Source of the DNA: Rhizobium sp. FY34 | GTDB taxonomy: Bacteria; Pseudomonadota; Alphaproteobacteria; Rhizobiales; Rhizobiaceae | NCBI RefSeq assembly: GCF_005222845.1 | Contig: NZ_STFZ01000011.1 | Span: 399,996-463,995 of the forward strand | Direction of reading: 5' to 3' | DNA: 64,000 nucleotides | Made by a program: the position numbers and the translations under genes | Notes under the pieces: generated by a model | The model's database searches: none | Told to the model about the DNA's origin: nothing | What the model saw: only the letters and a program-made list of their open reading frames with translations | In this document: positions 57,642 to 64,000 of the stretch, piece after piece | Position numbering within the stretch: position 1 is the stretch's first letter | How the letters are laid out: every line of letters begins with the position of its first letter

Positions 57642-58433
57642 ATGCAGGATCTCTTGCCGACGCCGATCGAAAGCACCTTGCTGGCCGCAAACAGCCAGGC
57701 CCGCATCAGGCATGGCTTTTTCACGCGCAAGGGCGGCGTCTCCCATGGGATCTATGCAGGGCTGAATGTCGGGCTGGGCTCGAAGGATGATCGCACGCAG
57801 GTGCTGGAGAACCGAAGGCGGGTGAGCGCCCATTTCGGCCAACCCCTCGAACGGCTTGCAACCGTCAACCAGGTCCATTCTGCAGACGTCGTCACAATCG
57901 ATGGCGCCTATGCCGGCGAAAGACCGGCAGCCGATGCGCTGGTCACAAGCACGCCGGGCATCGTGCTGGGCGTGCTTGCAGCCGATTGCGGCCCCATCCT
58001 GTTTTCCGATGCAAAAAACGGCGTCATAGGTGCAGCCCATGCCGGCTGGAAAGGTGCGCTGGGCGGTATCGCCGAAAACACCATCGAGGCGATGATCGCC
58101 CTTGGAGCCGAACGCCGCGAAATCACCGCCTGCCTCGGCCCCTCGATTGCGCAAGCGAGCTATGAGGTGGGACCGGAATTCGTCACACGCTTTCTCGACG
58201 AAGACGAGAGTTTTGCCGAATTCTTCACGCCCTCGAAGAAGCCAGCGCATTTCATGTTCGACCTGCCGGCACTCACCACGCGCCGCCTGCTAAAGGCTGG
58301 CGTGCGGGCTGAAAATCTCGGCATCGATACCTATCCGGATGCCGAACACTTCTTTTCCTATCGCCGCACAACCCATGCCGGCGAACCCGACTACGGACGT
58401 CAGATCTCAGCGATCGCGATCATGGAGGAATAA
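57642..58433 (+). CDS. pgeF: Purine nucleoside phosphorylase PgeF (YfiH/laccase-domain family)
   Basis: The 263-residue enzyme has the family's metal and catalytic residues: the His in TVNQVHSADV, the Cys in LAADCGPILF and the His in IGAAHAGWKG. The C-terminal FFSYRRTTHAGEPDYGRQIS signature is also present. The family acts on purine nucleosides; an editing role in peptidoglycan synthesis is known in E. coli. ATG 57642 is chosen because the upstream residues are not conserved-looking. The M24 gene follows 1 nt after the stop. Confidence 0.92.
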   Translation: MQDLLPTPIESTLLAANSQARIRHGFFTRKGGVSHGIYAGLNVGLGSKDDRTQVLENRRRVSAHFGQPLERLATVNQVHSADVVTIDGAYAGERPAADALVTSTPGIVLGVLAADCGPILFSDAKNGVIGAAHAGWKGALGGIAENTIEAMIALGAERREITACLGPSIAQASYEVGPEFVTRFLDEDESFAEFFTPSKKPAHFMFDLPALTTRRLLKAGVRAENLGIDTYPDAEHFFSYRRTTHAGEPDYGRQISAIAIMEE

Positions 58434-58434
58434 T

Positions 58435-59586
58435 ATGGCCCTGCATTTCGACAGAAGCGACTATGCCGAACGCCTCGAGCGCCTGACCTCTGCCATGCAG
58501 GCAGAAAAACTCGATGCCATGCTGCTATTTGCCCAGGAGAGCATGTACTGGCTGACCGGCTACGACACCTTCGGCTACTGCTTCTTCCAGTGCCTGGTGG
58601 TGAAGGCCGATGGGTCGATGACGCTTCTGACGCGCTCGGCAGACCTGCGCCAGGCCCGGCACACTTCCATCCTCGACAATGTGGTGATCTGGGTGGACCG
58701 GGTGAATGCCGATCCGACAGTCGACCTGAAGAACCTGCTCAGCGACATGGACCTGCTCGGCTGCCGCATGGGTGTCGAATATGACACCCATGGCATGACC
58801 GGTCGCGTCGCCCGCCTGCTCGACAACCAACTCGCATCTTTCTGCGAGATCGGCGACGCCTCCTATCTCGTCAGCCGCTTGCGACTGGTGAAGACCCCCG
58901 CCGAGGTTGCGCATGTGGTGCGCGCAGCCGAATTGGCCGATGATGCTCTGGATGCCGCTCTGCCGCTGATATCAGCCGGCGGCAGCGAAGCCGCCATCCT
59001 TGCCGCCATGCAGGGCGCTGTCTTTGCCGGCGGCGGCGATTATCCGGCCAATGAATTCATCATCGGCTCGGGCACGGACGCGCTTTTGTGTCGGTACAAG
59101 GCCGGACGCCGCACCCTGGACGCCCAGGACCAGCTGACGCTCGAATGGGCCGGCGCCAGCGCCCATTATCACGCCGCGATGATGCGCACCGTGATCGTCG
59201 GCCAGCCGACGCCGCGCCACCGTGAACTCTATTCCGCCTGCCGCGAGACCATCCTTGCCATCGAGGAGGTCTTGCGTCCCGGCCACAGTTTCGGTGATGT
59301 CTTCGATACCCATGCGCGCATCATCGATGATCGCGGCCTGACGCGCCACCGGCTGAACGCCTGTGGCTATTCGCTAGGCGCCCGCTTCTCGCCCTCCTGG
59401 ATGGAGCATCAGATGTTCCATGCCGGCAATCCGCAGGAGATCCTGCCCGACATGTCGCTGTTCGTGCACATGATCATCATGGATTCCGACAGTGGCACGG
59501 CCATGACGCTGGGCCAGACCTATCTGACGACGCAAGGCTCACCCCGCAGCCTCTCACGCCACGATCTCGACCTGATTCAGCGTTGA
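58435..59586 (+). CDS. M24 (creatinase/Xaa-Pro peptidase-like) protein lacking metal ligands
   Basis: The 383-residue protein has an N-terminal creatinase domain (YWLTGYDTFGYCFFQCLVV) and a pita-bread C-terminal domain. The five metal ligands of aminopeptidases appear absent. The Asp-rich strand is LEWAGASAHYHAAMMRT, the TxEPG-type Glu site is SLFVHMIIMD, and the final Glu site is TAMTLGQTYL. Metal-independent relatives include creatinase and ectoine-hydrolase-type DoeA, so a C-N hydrolase of a small molecule is likely. GGAGG precedes ATG 58435, which begins 1 nt after pgeF. Confidence 0.88.
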   Translation: MALHFDRSDYAERLERLTSAMQAEKLDAMLLFAQESMYWLTGYDTFGYCFFQCLVVKADGSMTLLTRSADLRQARHTSILDNVVIWVDRVNADPTVDLKNLLSDMDLLGCRMGVEYDTHGMTGRVARLLDNQLASFCEIGDASYLVSRLRLVKTPAEVAHVVRAAELADDALDAALPLISAGGSEAAILAAMQGAVFAGGGDYPANEFIIGSGTDALLCRYKAGRRTLDAQDQLTLEWAGASAHYHAAMMRTVIVGQPTPRHRELYSACRETILAIEEVLRPGHSFGDVFDTHARIIDDRGLTRHRLNACGYSLGARFSPSWMEHQMFHAGNPQEILPDMSLFVHMIIMDSDSGTAMTLGQTYLTTQGSPRSLSRHDLDLIQR

Positions 59587-59670
59587 GGAGACGGCATCCT
59601 TCAGTTGACACTGAGGAAAGTCGAGCCGTACTCTCCTGAACTATTGCGGAGCACGGGGAGAGGACATCGG

Positions 59671-60474
59671 ATGCGCCGGACAGGGCCTGTGCTTGCAATG
59701 CCAATGCTCGCCATTCTCCTGTGCGCCTGCAACACATCCGATGCGCTGACGCCGAAAGTGGATATCGGAGGCGGGCTCCGCCCCTCCGCTCCGGTCAGCC
59801 AGGCGGACGCCAACCGCATGGCCGCCTTGCCCGATGCGCAGGCCGGTTCCGGCAGGAACCAGAGCTCACAATTTCCGCCACCCGCCACCGGACCGCAGAC
59901 GACGCTGGAGGCGCAGGCGCGCGCCATAGAGAATGGCAGCAACTCACCGGTGGCCTCGGCGCCTCTGCCACCACTTGCAGGCGCTGAGCAAGCATCCTCG
60001 CCGCAAGCAGTTTCTGAGCCTGCGCCGCAACCCGCAGCCGCCTCTCCGCCACCACCCCAGCAGAACACCACACCCACATCGGCAAGCCAGCAGCCCGCCG
60101 CCGTGGCCGCCGGTACTATCCGCTTCCTACCCATCATCGGCGCACCCGTTCAGGCCGTCACACCCTTGTCGCGCCAACTCGGCGCCTCCGCGCGCGCCGC
60201 CGGCCTCACCATCAAGGCCTCGGCCGATACAACCAGCGAGCATATCCTCAAGGGCTATCTGTCTGCCTTCGAGGACGGGGAGAAGGTCACTGTGGTCTAT
60301 GTCTGGGATGTGCTGGATGGCGCCGGTGGACGTCTGCACCGTATCCAGGGCCAGGAAACGGCACCGATCACCGGCGGAGACCCCTGGGCAGCCGTGCCGA
60401 CGGCGACAATGCAGACGATCGGCCAGAAGACTATTCTGGAATATATGCGCTGGCGTCAGACGCAATCCGGGTGA
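59671..60474 (+). CDS. Putative lipoprotein with proline-rich linker
   Basis: The 267-residue product has a lipoprotein signal peptide: the hydrophobic core LAMPMLAILLCAC places the lipid Cys at about residue 20, so Lgt upstream would modify it. A long Pro/Ala/Ser-rich linker follows. A C-terminal globular domain (about 160-267) includes IRFLPIIGAPVQAVTPLSRQ and VTVVYVWDVLDGAGGRLHRI. ATG 59671 has GAGAGG upstream. The family is not named; similar lipoproteins are frequent next to prs in rhizobia. Confidence 0.82.
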   Translation: MRRTGPVLAMPMLAILLCACNTSDALTPKVDIGGGLRPSAPVSQADANRMAALPDAQAGSGRNQSSQFPPPATGPQTTLEAQARAIENGSNSPVASAPLPPLAGAEQASSPQAVSEPAPQPAAASPPPPQQNTTPTSASQQPAAVAAGTIRFLPIIGAPVQAVTPLSRQLGASARAAGLTIKASADTTSEHILKGYLSAFEDGEKVTVVYVWDVLDGAGGRLHRIQGQETAPITGGDPWAAVPTATMQTIGQKTILEYMRWRQTQSG

Positions 60475-60606
60475 CCTGCACCCTGTGCAAGGCTACAAAA
60501 GTTCCCCCTGCCCTCATAAAAACGGGGGTCAGGCTATGAACGGTCTTGCATTCGGGGGTGACCTCGGTAAAAGGCCCCCATCCAGCGTCAATACAGGCGG
60601 ACCCCA

Positions 60607-61539
60607 ATGAAGGTTTTCGCAGGGAATTCGAACCGGCATCTCGCCGACGCGATCTGTTCCTATCTTAATGTCCCTCTCGGGAGAGCCAGCGTCAGAAGGT
60701 TCGCAGACCAGGAAATCTTCGTTGAGATCCAGGAAAACGTGCGCGGTGAGGACGTCTTCGTCGTCCAGTCCACGTCCTTTCCGGCCAACGACCACCTGAT
60801 GGAACTGCTGATCATGATCGACGCATTCCGTCGGTCATCGGCGCGTCGTATTACGGCCGTGCTGCCCTATTTCGGCTATGCCCGTCAGGACCGCAAGGCC
60901 GGACCGCGCACGCCGATTTCGGCAAAGCTTGTTGCCAACCTCATCACAGAGGCCGGCGCCGACCGTGTGATGACGCTCGACCTGCATGCAGACCAGATCC
61001 AGGGGTTCTTCGATATCCCGACGGACAATCTCTATGCCGTGCCGATTCTGGCCCGCGACGTGCGCGAACACTATGACCTGAAGAACGTCATGGTCGTTTC
61101 ACCGGATGTCGGCGGTGTCGTGCGGGCACGCTCTCTGGCAAAGCGCATCGGCACCCAGTTGGCGATTGTCGACAAGCGTCGTGAGCGCGCCGGTGAATCC
61201 GAGGTCATGAATGTCATCGGTGATGTGAGCGGCAAGGACTGTCTGCTGGTCGATGATATCGTCGATTCCGGCGGCACGCTCTGCAATGCGGCAGAAGCAC
61301 TGCTAAAAAACGGTGCCACCAGCGTCACCGCCTATATCACGCATGGTGTTCTCTCAGGCGGCGCCGTTGCCCGCGTCAGCTCCTCCATGCTGCGCGAACT
61401 GGTGATCACCGACAGTATCCAGGCAACGACTGCCGTCCAGTCGGCGCCCAATATCCGCGTCGTCTCGACTGCTGCCCTGCTCGGCGAAGCAATCAATCGC
61501 ACCGCGCTCGAACAATCCGTCTCCAGCCTCTTCGACTGA
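60607..61539 (+). CDS. prs: Ribose-phosphate pyrophosphokinase (PRPP synthetase)
   Basis: The 310-residue enzyme makes PRPP from ribose 5-phosphate and ATP for nucleotide, histidine and NAD synthesis. It shows [40 protein letters not shown], the catalytic [14 protein letters not shown] and the PRPP-binding loop [16 protein letters not shown]. It is intact and followed by a hairpin terminator. Confidence 0.97.
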   Translation: MKVFAGNSNRHLADAICSYLNVPLGRASVRRFADQEIFVEIQENVRGEDVFVVQSTSFPANDHLMELLIMIDAFRRSSARRITAVLPYFGYARQDRKAGPRTPISAKLVANLITEAGADRVMTLDLHADQIQGFFDIPTDNLYAVPILARDVREHYDLKNVMVVSPDVGGVVRARSLAKRIGTQLAIVDKRRERAGESEVMNVIGDVSGKDCLLVDDIVDSGGTLCNAAEALLKNGATSVTAYITHGVLSGGAVARVSSSMLRELVITDSIQATTAVQSAPNIRVVSTAALLGEAINRTALEQSVSSLFD

Positions 61540-61578
61540 GACTGAGTCTGAGAGAGTGACCAACACAACTCAAAGATG

Positions 61579-61601
61579 GCCCCGGATGATATTTCCGGGG
61601 C
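61579..61601 (+). terminator. prs terminator
   Basis: GCCCCGGA (61579-61586) pairs with TCCGGGGC (61594-61601) over a 7-nt loop. A short T-containing tract follows. Confidence 0.75.
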
Positions 61602-61685
61602 TATCTCCTTGGAATTTGACCAACCGTTAAGCACATTTAAACGCCGCCGTGCTGCACTCTCCTGACATCAGAGGGGAGACTGGCA

Positions 61686-63941
61686 ATGTTATCGATAACA
61701 AATCGTCGCACGGTATTGTCCAGCGTCAAGGCCAAATTCGCGGCGCTGGTGCTGGGGGCAACACTGGTCTCCTGCCTTTCCGTCGGCGCCATCAGTTATC
61801 AGATCGGCAAAACAGGCCTGATCGAAGCCAGCAAGCTGCGTCTTGAATCGGTGGCCGAAAACCAAGCCAAGGCCATTGGCCGCCAGGCCGCCCGCATTGA
61901 CCAGAGCCTTGGCGAACTGGCCCAGAACACAGCGATCGGTGATGCGGCAGATGTCATCGTCAATCTGCTGCGCGCCGAAACACCGCGTATCCGCGAAGTC
62001 TTCCAGATCGCCGGCCAAACGCCGGAGCAGCGGGCGGAAAACACCGGCGCCGGCAAGAAGTTGCTCTATGGCGTGCAGCATGCCGGCATTCACGGCACGA
62101 TCACCAGCGCGCGGAAAAACACCAATGTCAGTGACATCTATATCATCGATAGCAACGGCATCGTCATTTACACAGTCACGAAAGGCGCCGAATTCCTGAC
62201 CAATCTGAACGAGGGCGGCGATGCATCGCTGAAATCGATCTTCGACAAGGTCAATAATGGTGGCATGGATGATGTCCATTCGACCGGTTTCATTCCCTTC
62301 AAGACTGAAGACAGCGAAACCTCTGCCTTTATCGGCCGTCAGCTGGTCGTCAGCAGCTGGGGAGAGCGAAAGAAGAAGGGCGTCATTCTGGTGCGCATCG
62401 CGCCGGCAAAGCTGGCCGCTTCCGTCATTCCCGATGAAATCGGCAAGAGCATTGACGAGGCCTATCTGATTGCCGGCGATGGCGGCATCCGCGCCGGCTC
62501 TGCCCGCACGGCTCCGCTCTCGACGGATCTGATCGCCATGGCCGGCGCAACCACCAGCGGCTCGCTATTTGCCGTCTCCGGGTCCGAGCCAATGTTCTAC
62601 ACCTATCTGCCGCTGCAGGTCTTTGGACAGCCACATCTATTGGCCATCGGCCAGAGAGAAAGCCAGGTTCTTTCAGCCGTCAAGGAGCTAGCGGTCTGGG
62701 CCGTTCTGGCCACCGCCGCCGTGCTGGTCTGCATGGGCGCCATCGGCCTGCTCGTGGCCTCCGGCCTCACCCGGCCGCTGACGCATCTGGCCGCGCTGAT
62801 GAACCGTCTGAATGAGGGCGACACATCCATCGACATTTCCTCCGCCAACCGGGCCGACGAGATCGGCACCATGGCGCGCGCACTCGATTCCTTCCGCAGC
62901 AATGCGCTCGACAAGGAACGCATGGAGGTAGAAGCCCGCGAACGCGGCGCCGAAATCGAAAGCGAGCGCAGGCAAAACGAGGCGGAGAAGGCCCGCAGCG
63001 CCCAGGAACTGCAACGAGCCGTCAGCGCATTGGCAGCCGGCCTGCGTCGCTTAGCACGCGGCGAGTTGAACCTATCGATCGATGAACCCTTTGGCCCGAC
63101 GCTGGACCAGTTGCGTATCGACTTCAATCAGTCCGTCGAACAGCTGCAAAGCACGCTCCTCATCATAGCCGGCAGCGCCGACACCATTCGCGCTGGCGCC
63201 GGCAATCTGAAAGCGGCCTCCGAGCACCTGGCTCACCGCACGGAACGTCAGGCAGTCTCGCTGGAAGAGGCCGCCGCCGCCCTTGCGGAAATGACAGGCT
63301 CCATCAACGAGACGCTCAAACAATGCGATACGGCCGTGGATGTGGCGGCCTCCGCCCTCGGCAGCGCCAAGGCCTCCTCCTCCGTCGTCGCCGAGGCCAT
63401 ACTCGCCATGAACAATCTGGAAAATTCATCGGCCAAGATCCGCCAGATCATTGACGTGATCGACCAGATCTCCTTCCAGACCAATCTTCTGGCACTGAAT
63501 GCCGGCGTGGAAGCCGCTCGTGCTGGTGAAGCCGGCAAGGGCTTTGCGGTCGTGGCGCAGGAAGTGCGCGAACTTGCCCAGCGCTCCTCCACCGCCGCCC
63601 GCGATATTTCCGCCCTGATCAACACCTCGACGGCTGATGTCGACAAGGGTGTCGCCCTGGTTCTGAAGACCGGCGAAAGCCTGACGATGATCGAGAGCAG
63701 CATCAGCTCGATCAACGACAATATCGGCATCATCGCGCGCACCTCGCATGAGCAATCGGGACGCCTGAATGAAATCTCCTCCTCCGTCACCGATCTTGAC
63801 CAGGTGACACAGCAGAATGCCGCCATGGTGGAAGAAACGACCGCCGCCGTCTTCTCGCTGTCGCATGAAGCAGACGAACTGGGCGATCAGATCGAACGCT
63901 TCACACTGACATCCGACCAATCGGGGCGCCGCGCCGCCTGA
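61686..63941 (+). CDS. Methyl-accepting chemotaxis protein
   Basis: The 751-residue chemoreceptor has a membrane helix at about 18-38 and a large periplasmic domain (about 40-335, Cache-like, with DIYIIDSNGIVIYTVTKG). A second helix lies at about 336-359. HAMP follows (RPLTHLAALMNRLNEGDTSI), with a second HAMP-like segment near 450-490, then the long coiled-coil signalling domain. The hairpin tip is DQISFQTNLLALNAGVEAAR, with AGKGFAVVAQEVRELAQRS after it. The usual NAAVEAAR reads NAGVEAAR here. The ligand is unknown. Confidence 0.95.
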   Translation: MLSITNRRTVLSSVKAKFAALVLGATLVSCLSVGAISYQIGKTGLIEASKLRLESVAENQAKAIGRQAARIDQSLGELAQNTAIGDAADVIVNLLRAETPRIREVFQIAGQTPEQRAENTGAGKKLLYGVQHAGIHGTITSARKNTNVSDIYIIDSNGIVIYTVTKGAEFLTNLNEGGDASLKSIFDKVNNGGMDDVHSTGFIPFKTEDSETSAFIGRQLVVSSWGERKKKGVILVRIAPAKLAASVIPDEIGKSIDEAYLIAGDGGIRAGSARTAPLSTDLIAMAGATTSGSLFAVSGSEPMFYTYLPLQVFGQPHLLAIGQRESQVLSAVKELAVWAVLATAAVLVCMGAIGLLVASGLTRPLTHLAALMNRLNEGDTSIDISSANRADEIGTMARALDSFRSNALDKERMEVEARERGAEIESERRQNEAEKARSAQELQRAVSALAAGLRRLARGELNLSIDEPFGPTLDQLRIDFNQSVEQLQSTLLIIAGSADTIRAGAGNLKAASEHLAHRTERQAVSLEEAAAALAEMTGSINETLKQCDTAVDVAASALGSAKASSSVVAEAILAMNNLENSSAKIRQIIDVIDQISFQTNLLALNAGVEAARAGEAGKGFAVVAQEVRELAQRSSTAARDISALINTSTADVDKGVALVLKTGESLTMIESSISSINDNIGIIARTSHEQSGRLNEISSSVTDLDQVTQQNAAMVEETTAAVFSLSHEADELGDQIERFTLTSDQSGRRAA

Positions 63942-64000
63942 TCCAGACGCCCGCCACATCGCTTGCCTCCACGGGCCACATGGTTTATAGGGCCCTCGTC

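Overview
The window reads as chromosome of a GC-rich alphaproteobacterium of the family Rhizobiaceae (Rhizobium/Agrobacterium/Sinorhizobium group). The best evidence is gene order: carB, greA, an LpsB-like core mannosyltransferase, an LpsE-like glycosyltransferase, lrp, trxB, an LsrB/VtlR-type LysR gene, two tandem AbcR-like small RNAs and an arsR gene. This matches the lps core region described in Sinorhizobium. A DUF930 protein, a petP-petR-like MarR/OmpR pair and an alphaproteobacterial RpoD agree. The species cannot be named from the sequence alone.

Layout. 1-6.3 kb is accessory DNA: the leader end of a type I-E CRISPR array, cas3 with a small XRE regulator upstream, and an IS3-family element broken by an IS1111-type IS110 element. 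It ends at a tRNA-Ile2(CAU) gene. 6.3-10.4 kb holds small exported or conserved genes and an antitoxin/PIN-toxin pair whose toxin has a nonsense codon. 10.4-12.7 kb is a 2.2-kb segment carrying one TIR-domain gene. It lies between two copies of the last 31 bp of rpoD, so it looks like an insertion at the rpoD 3' end. 12.6-20.2 kb is core: rpoD, dnaG, a brnTA toxin-antitoxin pair, a yqeY-like gene and carA. 20.3-25.4 kb has a MATE exporter, a 161-bp inverted-repeat element, a DUF2306 gene, a membrane LytTR regulator, a zinc metallopeptidase and a heavily mutated PAP2-family pseudogene.

25.7-38.5 kb runs from carB through small DUF genes and greA to the LPS-core, lrp/trxB/lsrB and sRNA region. 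38.5-49.7 kb contains an ArsR/old-yellow-enzyme pair, an NAD-dependent epimerase with a divergent LysR gene, a deleted chaA-like pseudogene, a sugar dehydrogenase, a second antitoxin/PIN pair with a broken toxin, an aspartate aminotransferase, an EamA exporter, a cold-shock gene and a metallo-beta-lactamase-fold hydrolase. 49.7-64 kb is core again: a MarR/response-regulator/histidine-kinase operon, ybjN-proC-csaA, ubiK, an lgt-midA-pgeF-M24 cluster, a lipoprotein, prs and a chemoreceptor.

The most interesting signals are the TIR cassette at the rpoD 3' end, cas3 placed directly upstream of the array leader with no Cascade genes between them, the 161-bp palindromic element, and two independent PIN toxins that both carry premature stops next to intact antitoxins. 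Starts were chosen by ribosome-binding site and family convention. Functional calls come from motifs read by eye; no database search was run.
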